From positions 1-27,355 of the forward strand of contig CALBST010000358.1 of NCBI GenBank assembly GCA_937967425.1: a stretch of 27,355 nucleotides of DNA. Reading direction: 5' to 3'. Below are positions 1 through 10,602 of this stretch, one piece after another. How positions within the stretch are numbered: position 1 is the stretch's first letter; the number at the start of each line of letters is the position of its first letter. Both the position numbers and the translations under genes were made by a program. Below the pieces are notes generated by a model. It saw only the letters and a list, made by a program, of their open reading frames with translations. It had not been told where the DNA came from and searched no databases. The stretch is from an uncultured Caulobacteraceae bacterium (GTDB lineage Bacteria; Pseudomonadota; Alphaproteobacteria; Caulobacterales; TH1-2).

Positions 1-10
1 GCGCTCCAAC

Positions 11-115
11 CTACAAACACCCCGCCAAATAATCCCGCCGCGCCTGCGCCCAGACCTCCAGACTATGATGCCGACGCTTGGTGATGGTGCGCTTGGGTTT
101 CGGCTCTTTTGACAC
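11..115 (-). pseudogene. Short reading frame, possible N-terminal remnant of a broken gene
   Basis: A GTG-initiated frame of 34 codons reads VSKEPKPKRTITKRRHHS and then LEVWAQARRDYLAGCL before a TAG. It is basic at the start and then has a helix-like stretch rich in W, R, D and Y, which resembles the first residues of small DNA-binding or terminase-small-subunit-like proteins. The resemblance is from memory and is not proven. An in-frame TAA lies just upstream of the GTG, and no convincing ribosome binding site precedes it. It could be a real small protein, a truncated remnant, or chance. Confidence 0.2.
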
Positions 116-242
116 GCAGCCATTTTACGCCCGCGCGCGATCGGTCGGATTGAACGCGATCTATCCCCGTACTTGCAGGTGCTCCTGCCAGAGTTATCCC
201 CGCAGATTCGCGCTCTGTTCTGAGAGGGTCTATCCTAAGGAC

Positions 243-1229
243 ATGTCTGATTCTCAAGTCGACGCGGAGTTCTCCGACGCGGACGAAATGCGCGCCATGG
301 CGGTTTTCAGCCCTGTGGTCTTTAGAAAAGTTTGGGAGGGTGCGGGACGGCAGCAACGCTTCGCGCACTACACCTCCGCGTCCGCTGCCCTCTCGATAAT
401 TGAGGGGCGATCCGTATGGCTTCGAAACGCTCGCTACTTGGACGATATTACCGAGGTCATACACGGCATTGACCACCTGATCGCGTTCTTCAACTCGGAT
501 GAAGCCGACCCATTCTGGAATCTAGTTGATCATCGGTCATCCAACGTTTCGGACAGAATTATCCAGCTCTTCAACGGCTGGTCTCCAGACATGCAGACCA
601 ACACCTTCGTTACCTGTTTGTCGGAGCACGATGATGACGAGGATGAGATCGGCAGACTTTCAATGTGGGATCTCTACGGGAAGTCTGGCGCGCCAGTGGC
701 GCTAGTGATCAACCCTCAACAGATCTTCTCAAGTTCTGATGTCTTGAAGGCCTACTCATTTCCCGTTCTCTACGGAAATGGAGAGAACGCGTTCTCCGTA
801 TTTCGACAAACCATCACCGCAATGAATGAGAACAGCGACTTCGTTCGTTCGATTCCTGATGAGCGACTTCTCGCACACGTTTTCCATATGCTCCACTCGC
901 TGTCGTTTTGTCTAAAGAAACCAATTTTTAGAGAGCAACGGGAATGGCGCGTCGTGTACCGGCCGTCGTTTCAGCCATCTGATGTAATCACCGAATCCAT
1001 TGAGATCATCAAAGACGTTCCCCAAAAAGTGCATCGACTCCCGTTGCAAGACGTGCCCGAACAAGGGCTCGTCGGTATCGAACCCGGCACCCTTCTCAAT
1101 CGAATCCTAATCGGACCTAGTCAGCATCAAGCTGAAACCCGTCGATTGTTCATTGAGAGACTTTCGTCGCTGGGATTTGCCAATGCCGCAAGCATGGTCT
1201 GCGCCGTTGACGCTCCACTGCGCAGATAG
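243..1229 (+). CDS. DUF2971 domain protein
   Basis: Unknown function; 328 residues from the chosen ATG. The N-terminal third has the family pattern: FAHYTSASAALSIIEG, then VWLRNARYLDDITE, where the usual motif is an H/Y-Y-T stretch followed by lND..E. The C-terminal part carries FREQREWRVVYRP, matching the conserved E.EWR segment. There is no signal peptide or membrane segment, so it is probably cytoplasmic. The start is uncertain: AAGGA sits only one base before ATG 243, and in-frame ATGs follow at 288 and 297. The frame stays open upstream to 78, but that part reads like noncoding sequence. Sampled lines have 45-57% GC against 60-72% in the core genes, suggesting acquisition by transfer. 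A small unknown gene follows after 9 bases, probably in the same transcript. Confidence 0.8.
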   Translation: MSDSQVDAEFSDADEMRAMAVFSPVVFRKVWEGAGRQQRFAHYTSASAALSIIEGRSVWLRNARYLDDITEVIHGIDHLIAFFNSDEADPFWNLVDHRSSNVSDRIIQLFNGWSPDMQTNTFVTCLSEHDDDEDEIGRLSMWDLYGKSGAPVALVINPQQIFSSSDVLKAYSFPVLYGNGENAFSVFRQTITAMNENSDFVRSIPDERLLAHVFHMLHSLSFCLKKPIFREQREWRVVYRPSFQPSDVITESIEIIKDVPQKVHRLPLQDVPEQGLVGIEPGTLLNRILIGPSQHQAETRRLFIERLSSLGFANAASMVCAVDAPLRR

Positions 1230-1238
1230 GCGGCTATA

Positions 1239-1616
1239 ATGCAGATTCCCGTTCCTTGGGCATTCATCGCGCGGGTGTGGACGGCCATCCGCCAGAAACC
1301 GTGCACGATCGAGATCATCGAAGAGTCACGCGATGGCGGGCAGTGGGTGCGCATTCGCAATGACAGCCTGCTCCCCACACAACTCTTCAGTGTGAGCTTT
1401 CTATGGGGGCTGGGAGGCGAGCAGCGATCCTACGCAACACCGCTGGTGTGGGTCCTCAGCAAGCACACGGACCAACCATTGTTACCTGCGCACTCGTTCG
1501 AGCATCCTGTCGATGCGCATGAGGTCGGTGGCACCCCTGAATGGTGTGAAGTAACCGTCGTGCACAACAGGTCGAAGTACCCGGAGCGGAAACGATTCCG
1601 ACCCCGCCTAAAATAA
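1239..1616 (+). CDS. Hypothetical protein, downstream partner of the DUF2971 gene
   Basis: I do not recognise this 125-residue protein. It begins 9 bases after the DUF2971 stop codon, so the two are likely cotranscribed. After a short hydrophobic start (MQIPVPWAFIARVW) the sequence alternates polar and hydrophobic residues (CTIEIIEES, QWVRIRNDS, LFSVSFLWG, WCEVTVVHN), which suggests a small beta-sandwich. The C-terminus is strongly basic (KYPERKRFRPRLK). It ends three bases before the stop codon of the convergent gene at 1620. An antisense frame in 1430-1639 is shorter and looks like a shadow. Confidence 0.6.
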   Translation: MQIPVPWAFIARVWTAIRQKPCTIEIIEESRDGGQWVRIRNDSLLPTQLFSVSFLWGLGGEQRSYATPLVWVLSKHTDQPLLPAHSFEHPVDAHEVGGTPEWCEVTVVHNRSKYPERKRFRPRLK

Positions 1617-1619
1617 CAG

Positions 1620-2497
1620 CTACAGAGTAGGCAAACCACGACCGCGCAGCGCGAGGTTTACATTGCTTCGCTCAGAATCCCACGTGTAGCGGATAGGCTC
1701 CCAACGCGCGTCAATCCACTCAAGAAACCGACCAGGAATTGGTGGCTCCAGAACAAAGATGCGCTCAAATTTCGATGACTGAAGCGCGGGAAGATCATCG
1801 GTGTTCGGGATCGCCCCCGGTACGCCCCACTCGAAAATGACCAGCCAGTGCGCCAGTGTTGTTTTGGCGCTTTTTCGGCGAACGATGCCTGCAATGTCGG
1901 CGTCGATAGGCCAAAGCGTATGCATTTGAAACGAAGACAGCCTCCCCGGATGGCCCGAATAGGCATCCGTGAAGCGAATGTTGCGGCAATAGCGCTGCAA
2001 GCACTGGTAATCTCGGAAGGCATTCACCTCCATTGAGGGTCGAGACCGGTGCAGCGGGCGCCGGAAGCGAGACCGGTCTGCCGTCAGCACATTCGACAGC
2101 GTTCGTAGTTCTGCGAGAAACGTCGGAACCTCGCGCGCCTTTGGCAACTCAATTCGTCTCTCCGGTCCGATGACGTTAAAACGAATCTCGACGTCGAATT
2201 GGCGATCAGAAACGTCCTGCTCTTCAAATCGCGCAGAAAGGTGCCGGTACGCGGCGCGCAAACCACCGGTCAGAACGTCGGTGCCCTTTTGCGACTCCAA
2301 CAGCGTGCCGGAGCTTTCAGGGTCGGCCATCGTTAGCTCAAGAACGAGTGTGCGCTCGCCGATAACCACCAGCGCGTCAGGGCCGTCGCCATCAGTTTCC
2401 TTCCGCGGAAACGACAGCTGACTAGGAGCGAGACCGAGTCGACTCGCAAATATGGCGGCGACAATTGTCTCGACTCGTAGCTTTTCGCTGCGATCCA

Positions 2498-2498
<1 letters not shown>
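1620..2498 (-). CDS. Hypothetical protein translationally coupled to gyrB
   Basis: Unrecognised 292-residue protein. It starts with GTG at 2498, which shares one base with the gyrB stop codon (TAGTG), so translation is probably coupled to gyrB. The N-terminus has a helix containing E10, then GPDALVVIGERTLVLELT with P40-D41 and E54-L-T56. This is loosely like a PD-(D/E)xK nuclease core but with T in place of the lysine; I treat it as a weak hint only. The middle is rich in R, Y and aromatic residues, and the C-terminal part has an amphipathic LVIFEWGVPGAIP stretch. There is no signal peptide or clear membrane segment. Sampled GC is 52-55%, lower than gyrB, so it probably belongs to the acquired patch at the left edge. 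Confidence 0.65.
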
Positions 2499-5026
<2,528 letters not shown>

Positions 5027-5120
5027 TTAAATCAAGGGATTGTTGGGGCATTGAGCGCTGGGCATGGCGGTGGTCCCTAGAGCCAGCCAAAGCCCGCCGC
5101 GCGCCACCATTCCGAGGTCG

Positions 5121-5152
5121 AAAAACACCACCGCCAACGCCGCTCAGCGTTG
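5121..5152 (-). terminator. Weak possible terminator after the P450 gene
   Basis: On the minus strand, just past the P450 stop, CAACGC and GCGTTG form a 6-bp stem with a 6-base loop (5135-5152), followed nine bases later by five Ts (5125-5121). The stem is short and the T run is displaced, so this is a poor intrinsic terminator. In the rest of 4919-5179 I see an 11-base palindrome CTCGATTCGAG in the gyrB leader that contains a GANTC site, and AT-rich patches that may hold the gyrB promoter. No gene is visible there. Confidence 0.3.
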
Positions 5153-5179
5153 CACGGACGCCAGACTTTGGGGCGCCAA

Positions 5180-6451
5180 TCAGGCGCTGATGCGCACCGG
5201 GAGCGTTTCGTAGCCCTTCACAAACGACGAATAGACCCGCTTAGGCTCCCCCACCACCTCGATGTGGTCGAAGCGTTTCAGGATCTCTTCCCAGACGATG
5301 CGCAACTGCATTTCGCCGAGGCGATTGCCCACGCAGCGGTGGATGCCGAAACCGAACGAGAGATGCCGGCGTACATTCTCGCGCTCGATGTCAAACGCAT
5401 CCGCGTTCGGGATCACGTCCGTGTCGCGATTGCCGGAAACGTACCACATCACGACCTTGTCATGCTTCTTGATGAGCTTACCGCCGAACTCAACATCCTC
5501 AATCGCCGTGCGGCGCATGAAGGCGAGCGGCGTTTGCCAGCGAATAGTCTCGGACACGAGGTTCGGGATCAGGGCTGGATTGGCCTTCAGCTTCTCAAAC
5601 TGCTCCGGAAATTTGTTGAGTGCATAGACGCTGCCGGTGATCGAGTTACGCGTCGTGTCGTTGCCGCCGACGATCAGCAAGACGAGGTTTCCGAGGAACT
5701 CCTGGCGCGGCATGTTCTTGGTGCTTTCGCCGTGCGCCAGCATTGAGATCAGGTCATTGCGCGGCGGCGCAGCGGCGCGCTCTTCCCAGAGGCCGTTGAA
5801 GTATTGCAGGCACTCCATCAGCTCCATGCGGCGCTGCTCGTCGCTCTCGACGATCCCCGATCCAGGCGCCGCCGTCGCCACGTCCGACCAGCGCGTGAGC
5901 TTGCGGCGATCTTCCCAGGGAAAATCGAACAACGTCGCCAGCATTTGCGTCGTCAGTTCAATCGAAATCTTGTCGACCCAGTTGAACACCTCGCCGCGCG
6001 GCACTTCATCCAAGAGCTTGCCGGCGCGTTCGCGGATGATCGGCTCGAGCAGCGCTAAGTGGTTCGGCGCCACGATGGGCGAGACAGTCTTGCGCTGGAC
6101 GTCATGCTTGGGCGGGTCCATTGCGATGAACATCGGCAGCGGAAAATCCTCGTCCGGATCGAACAGCACGATCGAAGGCTCGGACGAGAAGCGCTGGTGA
6201 TCGGTGTCGATCGCCATGATGTCGTTGTACTTGGTGATGGACCAGTACGGACCGTTGATGCTGTCCGGGCAGTAGTGAACCGGATCTTCCTTCCGCAAGC
6301 GCTCAAAGAACGGCCAGAAATTGTCGTCGCGAAACCGCTCGCCGCGGCTCATGTCGAGCGTCGACAGATCGGTGGACCACGCGTCTTCGTTCGGATCGTA
6401 ATTGAAGACGTAGTCCTCGTTGCGCTTCGCGACGTAGTCCGGGTTCGCCAT
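5180..6451 (-). CDS. Cytochrome P450, CYP153 family (terminal hydroxylase)
   Basis: Soluble bacterial P450 of 423 residues. The I-helix oxygen-activating motif GGNDTT is at 262-267, ExxR is ETIR at 301-304, and the haem-thiolate segment FGFGIHRCVGNRLGE has Cys373. The blocks ETIRWQTPLAFMRRTA, KVVMWYVSGNRD and FGFGIHRCVGNRL are typical of CYP153, whose known members hydroxylate the terminal carbon of medium-chain alkanes, fatty acids or cyclic hydrocarbons. The real substrate here is unknown. ATG 6451 is preferred because AGAGGAA precedes it at good spacing; an upstream ATG at 6481 has none. No ferredoxin or ferredoxin reductase gene is adjacent, although CYP153 enzymes need both. Confidence 0.95.
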   Translation of the reverse strand: MANPDYVAKRNEDYVFNYDPNEDAWSTDLSTLDMSRGERFRDDNFWPFFERLRKEDPVHYCPDSINGPYWSITKYNDIMAIDTDHQRFSSEPSIVLFDPDEDFPLPMFIAMDPPKHDVQRKTVSPIVAPNHLALLEPIIRERAGKLLDEVPRGEVFNWVDKISIELTTQMLATLFDFPWEDRRKLTRWSDVATAAPGSGIVESDEQRRMELMECLQYFNGLWEERAAAPPRNDLISMLAHGESTKNMPRQEFLGNLVLLIVGGNDTTRNSITGSVYALNKFPEQFEKLKANPALIPNLVSETIRWQTPLAFMRRTAIEDVEFGGKLIKKHDKVVMWYVSGNRDTDVIPNADAFDIERENVRRHLSFGFGIHRCVGNRLGEMQLRIVWEEILKRFDHIEVVGEPKRVYSSFVKGYETLPVRISA

Positions 6452-6624
6452 GGCATTTCCTCTTTGGTAATACGTCAGCAAATTTCCGCGCTTTTGTCAC
6501 GGTTGCCGCAACGGGACGTGGCGATCAACACTGCGGAAATGCGAATTCCTCGCGACCGCGTTAGCGCGATCTTAGCGCCCGGCGATGTTTAACAGCCGAG
6601 AACCACTCGGAAAGCGTCCCCTTC

Positions 6625-8178
6625 ATGCTTCGCGTCCTCGCCTGCATTACGCAGGAGCACAACCTTTGGCTCTTGGTGCTCGCCGCGCTGATCTGCGCGA
6701 TCACCAGCACAAGCGCCTTCCTGATGCTCGGGCGCAGCGCCGGGCGCCAAGCGATGGTCGCGCGTATCTGGGCGATCGCCGCTGGCTTGACCGCGGGTCT
6801 AGGCGTGTGGGCCACGCACTTCGTCGCGATGACTGCCTATGACGTGGGCGTGCCGCTGAGCTTCGAACTTAGCTCCATTTTCGGCTCGCTCGCGATTTCG
6901 CTCGTACTGCAAACCGGCGCGTTCTGGCTTGTCCACTACATCAACCGGCCTCACGCCTGGGGTTTCGCCGGCGCGCTCTCGGGCATCGGCATCATCGCCA
7001 TGCACTATACCGGCACGGCCGGGATCGAAGCGGCGGCGCTGATGCGCTGGGATGTCGGCCTCGTCGGCGCGTCAATCGTGATGAGCGTGGTGTTCGCAGC
7101 CGCCGCCTTCATCACCTTCTATGCGCTCTCGGGCAAGTGGCGGGCGCTGCAAGCGGGTATCGTTCTGGTGGTGGCGATCTGCGCCCTCCACTTCACGGCC
7201 ATGAGCGCTGTAACGCTGATCCCCTTCGGCGCCGGCGGCGACGTCGATGGTATCTCACAATCGATGCTCGGTGTCGTCGTTGGTTTCGGCGCACTGCTCT
7301 GCTTGATCGCGGGCCTCGCGGCGGCCATGGCCGACATCTACCTCTCCGACCGTCAGCGCCAGGAAAACCAGCGCCTGCGCGAGACGGTCGCGACACGAAC
7401 CGCCGAGCTTATGAAACTCGCCGAAGAACAAACCGCGCTCACGGCGCGCGCCGAGGCGGCGAACAACGCCAAGTCGGTCTTCCTGGCAAATATGAGCCAC
7501 GAACTGCGCACGCCTCTGAACGCCATCATCGGCTTCGGCGAACTCATCGCCGAAGATGCAACCGAGCCGACCTCGCGTGAAGATGCGGGACGTATCGTGA
7601 CGGCCGGCCGGCACCTCTTGGCCTTGATCAACGATCTCCTGGATCACGCGAAGGTGGATTCGGGGCGCGTCGATCTCGAGAGCATGCCGTTTGATCCCGC
7701 CGCACTCACGCGCGACACGATCGACACGGTTCGACCAATGGCGGACGACCGCAAGGTGAAGCTGCATGCCGATGTCGCGGAAAGCCTTGGCCATGCCGAG
7801 ACCGATGGTTTCCGCATCAAGCAATGTCTGCTTAATCTGCTCTCGAACGCCATCAAGTTTTCGCCCGAGGGCGCAGTCACGCTGCAGACGCGTCGGGAGA
7901 ACATAGAAGGCCGTGACTGGCTCGTGTTCGCCGTGCGCGACACCGGGATCGGCATGAGCGACGAACAGATGGCGCGATTGTTTCAGCCGTTCGCGCAGGC
8001 GGAGGCGAGCACGACGCGGCGATTCGGCGGCACTGGCCTCGGCCTCGCGATCAGTCGCGGCTACGCACAACTCATGGGCGGCGACATCACTGTTGAGAGC
8101 AAGCAGGGCATGGGCTCGACGTTCACACTGCGGGTGCCGGCGTTGCTGAACTCAACCGAACTGCGCCAAGCCGCCTAA
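6625..8178 (+). CDS. MHYT-domain membrane sensor histidine kinase
   Basis: Membrane sensor kinase of 517 residues. The first 240 residues form a multi-helix MHYT sensor with three repeats of the signature, ATHFVAM (63-69), AMHYTG (125-130) and ALHFTAM (187-193); the family is proposed to bind copper and sense oxygen, CO or NO. A coiled linker (about 243-282) leads to a HisKA domain with His292 in ANMSHELRTPLN, then a HATPase with NLLSNAIKF (404-412), DTGIG (439-443) and GGTGLGL (468-474). There is no receiver domain and no response regulator gene nearby, so it is an orphan kinase. It is transcribed away from the P450 gene, with 173 bases between the starts, and its stop overlaps the recF stop as CTAA. 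Confidence 0.93.
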   Translation: MLRVLACITQEHNLWLLVLAALICAITSTSAFLMLGRSAGRQAMVARIWAIAAGLTAGLGVWATHFVAMTAYDVGVPLSFELSSIFGSLAISLVLQTGAFWLVHYINRPHAWGFAGALSGIGIIAMHYTGTAGIEAAALMRWDVGLVGASIVMSVVFAAAAFITFYALSGKWRALQAGIVLVVAICALHFTAMSAVTLIPFGAGGDVDGISQSMLGVVVGFGALLCLIAGLAAAMADIYLSDRQRQENQRLRETVATRTAELMKLAEEQTALTARAEAANNAKSVFLANMSHELRTPLNAIIGFGELIAEDATEPTSREDAGRIVTAGRHLLALINDLLDHAKVDSGRVDLESMPFDPAALTRDTIDTVRPMADDRKVKLHADVAESLGHAETDGFRIKQCLLNLLSNAIKFSPEGAVTLQTRRENIEGRDWLVFAVRDTGIGMSDEQMARLFQPFAQAEASTTRRFGGTGLGLAISRGYAQLMGGDITVESKQGMGSTFTLRVPALLNSTELRQAA

Positions 8179-9320
8179 GCGGCGTAAACCTGCCCGTCGC
8201 GCACTTCGAACATCTGCGCGCGGCCGCCAAAGGCTTCGAACAGATTCTGATCCGTGCCCGTGAGCCAGGCTTGGCCTTCATTGGCCAGCAATTCGTCGAA
8301 TAGCGCGGCGCGCCGTACGGCGTCGAGATGCGCAGCCGCCTCATCGATCAGGATCAGCGAGGCGCCAGCGCCTGGGTCGCCGGCAAGCGCGCGCGCTTGC
8401 GCCAGCGTCAGGCCCACGAGCAGCGCCTTCTGTTCGCCGGTGGAGCATTGGTCAGCGTCCATGTTCTTGGCGGCGTGACGCGCCTTCAGGTCACTGCGGT
8501 GCGGCCCATCGAGTGCACGGCCGGCGCCCGCATCACGGCCACGCACGTCGCGCAGAAGCTCGGCGAAATCTTCTTCCACGTCGGCGCTCTTGGCGCCGTT
8601 CTCAAAGCGCGCTTCTAGCAAGCCTTCAAGCGCGAGAACGGCCTTCGGAAAAGCGCCGTCTGGCCGCGTATCAATTGCTTCTTGGAGACGATGCAGCGTC
8701 TCGACCCGCGCCGCCGCGATCGCCGCGCCGTGCGCGGACATCTCGCGCTCGAGCCCACCGAGCCACGAATCATCGAACACGCGCTCGCCAAGCAGGCGCT
8801 GGCGCTCACGCATCGCGCGCTCATAAGCGGCCGCGGCCGTGCCGTGCTGCGACGCGCGCGCCAGCGTGAGACGATCGAAGAAGCGGCGGCGATCCCCCGC
8901 CGCGCCCGACCACAGCCGATCCATGGCCGGCGTCAGCCACGTCATGCGCGCGGCTTCGCTGAGATCGGAAGCCGTCGCTGGCTGGCCATCGCGGCGCGCC
9001 ACGCGTTTGACGCCGCCTTCCGGCGTACGCTCGGCGCCGGCGCCAAGCACTGTCTCTTCGCCGTCGTTCATGATGCGCGCCGACACCGCCCACGGCTGAG
9101 CGCGGAACTCATCCGTCTCGCTCGCGCGCGCGACGTCGGTAAGCGAGGCGCCGCGCAGGCCGCGGCCTGGGGCAAGCATGGTCAGCGCCTCAAGGATGTT
9201 GGTCTTGCCGGCGCCGTTGGGGCCGAACAAGCACACGGGCCGCGCGTCAAGCACGAGATCAAGCGCGGCGTGATTGCGGAAATCGGTGAGCGTAAGCCGC
9301 GAAACGTGGAGCGCGTGCAT
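8175..9320 (-). CDS. recF: DNA replication and repair protein RecF
   Basis: SMC-like ATPase that, with RecO and RecR, loads RecA at single-strand gaps. The 381-residue protein has Walker A GPNGAGKT (33-40), the RecF-typical GPHRSDL (272-278), the ABC signature STGEQKALL (293-301), and Walker B LILIDEAAAHLD (322-333). DE replaces the more common DD in Walker B. ATG 9320 lies within the dnaN stop codon (TAATG), so the two are almost certainly translationally coupled. The far end overlaps the convergent histidine kinase gene by CTAA. Confidence 0.96.
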   Translation of the reverse strand: MHALHVSRLTLTDFRNHAALDLVLDARPVCLFGPNGAGKTNILEALTMLAPGRGLRGASLTDVARASETDEFRAQPWAVSARIMNDGEETVLGAGAERTPEGGVKRVARRDGQPATASDLSEAARMTWLTPAMDRLWSGAAGDRRRFFDRLTLARASQHGTAAAAYERAMRERQRLLGERVFDDSWLGGLEREMSAHGAAIAAARVETLHRLQEAIDTRPDGAFPKAVLALEGLLEARFENGAKSADVEEDFAELLRDVRGRDAGAGRALDGPHRSDLKARHAAKNMDADQCSTGEQKALLVGLTLAQARALAGDPGAGASLILIDEAAAHLDAVRRAALFDELLANEGQAWLTGTDQNLFEAFGGRAQMFEVRDGQVYAA

Positions 9321-10435
9321 TACACCCGTAGCGGCATCAGCACATAGAGTGCGGCGTCGTCGGCTTCATCGCGCACCAGCGTGGGCGAACCGGAGTCAGC
9401 CAACTCGAACACGGCGCTTTCACCTTCGATCTGCTGCGCAACATCAAGCAAATAGCGCGCGTTGAAGCCGATCTCGAGCGCATCGTCGCGATAGTCAGCG
9501 GCCAAGTCTTCGGTGGCGACGCCGGCGTCCGGGTTGTTCACGGTCAGCGTGATCTTGTCCTTATCCAGCGCCAGGCGCACCGAGCGCGAACGCTCGGCCG
9601 AGACCGTGGCGACGCGATCGACGGCTTCGGCGAAGGCCTTGTTGTCGATCTTGAGCTTCTTCGAATTGTTCTTCGGAATCACGCGCGCGTATTCCGGGAA
9701 CGAGCCGTCGATGAGCTTCGATGTCAGCACCGCATCGCCGAGCGCGAAGCGAATCTTTTGCGGCGAGACCGAAATCTCGACGAGATCCGATGCGTCATCC
9801 AGCAAGCGCTTGAGTTCATTGATCGTCTTCCGCGGCACGATCACGCCCGGCATGCCGGTTGCGCCCTTTGGCGCGGGATGATCGGCAAGCGCCAAGCGGT
9901 GACCATCTGTTGCGACAGCGCGCAGCTTTGCGCCATCGGCGTCAACCGTGTGAAGAAAAATGCCGTTCAGGTAATAGCGCGTCTCTTCCGTCGAGATGGC
10001 AAAGCGGGTCTTGTCGATGAGGCGACCAAGTTCCGTGGGCTCGACTTCAAACTTCGTCTCGAATCCATCCGATGGCATCGACGGGAAGTCACCGGCAGGC
10101 AGAATCGGCAGATGCAGGCGCGACTTGCCTGCCGAGATGAAGAGCCGCGGATCGTCGCCGTTCACATCGAGCTTCACCGCCGAGCCATCCGGCAGCTTGC
10201 GCACGAAGTCATAGAGATAGTTCGCCGGCGCCGTCGTCTGGCCGGCGCGCTCCACTTCGGCCGATGCGCTCTCGGAAATCTCGATGTCGAGGTCCGTCGC
10301 CGTGAGCTTCAGGCTATCGCCTTGCGCCGACAGCAGCACGTTGGACAGGATCGGAATCGTATTGCGCCGTTCAACGACGCTTTGGACGTGATTGAGCGCT
10401 TTCAGGAGCGCTGAGCGCTCGATCGACAACTTCAT
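9320..10435 (-). CDS. dnaN: DNA polymerase III beta subunit (sliding clamp)
   Basis: The 371-residue ring subunit that tethers the replicative polymerase to DNA. It begins MKLSIERSALLKALNHVQSV, the standard clamp start, and contains RNTIPILSNVLL, ATDLDIEI, ATDGHRLALAD and DGSFPEYARVIP. It ends YVLMPLRV, close to the usual YV.MP.R. ATG 10435 was chosen from that conserved N-terminus; the frame runs open to 10567 through a terminator hairpin that cannot be part of the protein. The gene lies downstream of dnaA with that hairpin between them, and recF follows with a one-base overlap. Confidence 0.97.
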   Translation of the reverse strand: MKLSIERSALLKALNHVQSVVERRNTIPILSNVLLSAQGDSLKLTATDLDIEISESASAEVERAGQTTAPANYLYDFVRKLPDGSAVKLDVNGDDPRLFISAGKSRLHLPILPAGDFPSMPSDGFETKFEVEPTELGRLIDKTRFAISTEETRYYLNGIFLHTVDADGAKLRAVATDGHRLALADHPAPKGATGMPGVIVPRKTINELKRLLDDASDLVEISVSPQKIRFALGDAVLTSKLIDGSFPEYARVIPKNNSKKLKIDNKAFAEAVDRVATVSAERSRSVRLALDKDKITLTVNNPDAGVATEDLAADYRDDALEIGFNARYLLDVAQQIEGESAVFELADSGSPTLVRDEADDAALYVLMPLRV

Positions 10436-10479
10436 TCCGCGACCCCTCGCCCCGCGCGCCGCTCTAGCCGGGGGCACAT

Positions 10480-10524
10480 AAAAACACCCCCTGCGGGCGC
10501 CTGAGTCGGCCACCGCAGGGGGTG
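10480..10524 (-). terminator. Strong intrinsic terminator between dnaA and dnaN
   Basis: Read on the minus strand, CACCCCCTGCGG (10524-10513) pairs perfectly with CCGCAGGGGGTG (10496-10485) around a 16-base loop, and five Ts follow at once (10484-10480). This is a textbook rho-independent terminator for the dnaA transcript. Because it ends 44 bases before the dnaN start, it could also act as an attenuator if the dnaN promoter lies upstream of it. The loop holds a GACTC site of the GANTC type. Confidence 0.85.
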
Positions 10525-10602
10525 CGAAATTAGCAGAAGCCGCGCGAAGCCCAAGCCCCAATTGCAAGACTTAGGGGCAACACGGCGAGGGATGACCCAG
10601 GA

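Noticed and set aside
195..203. TTATCCCCG as a DnaA box, with a second TATCCCCG upstream
   Set aside because: Differs from TTATCCACA at two positions, stands apart from the dnaA region and has no AT-rich neighbourhood.
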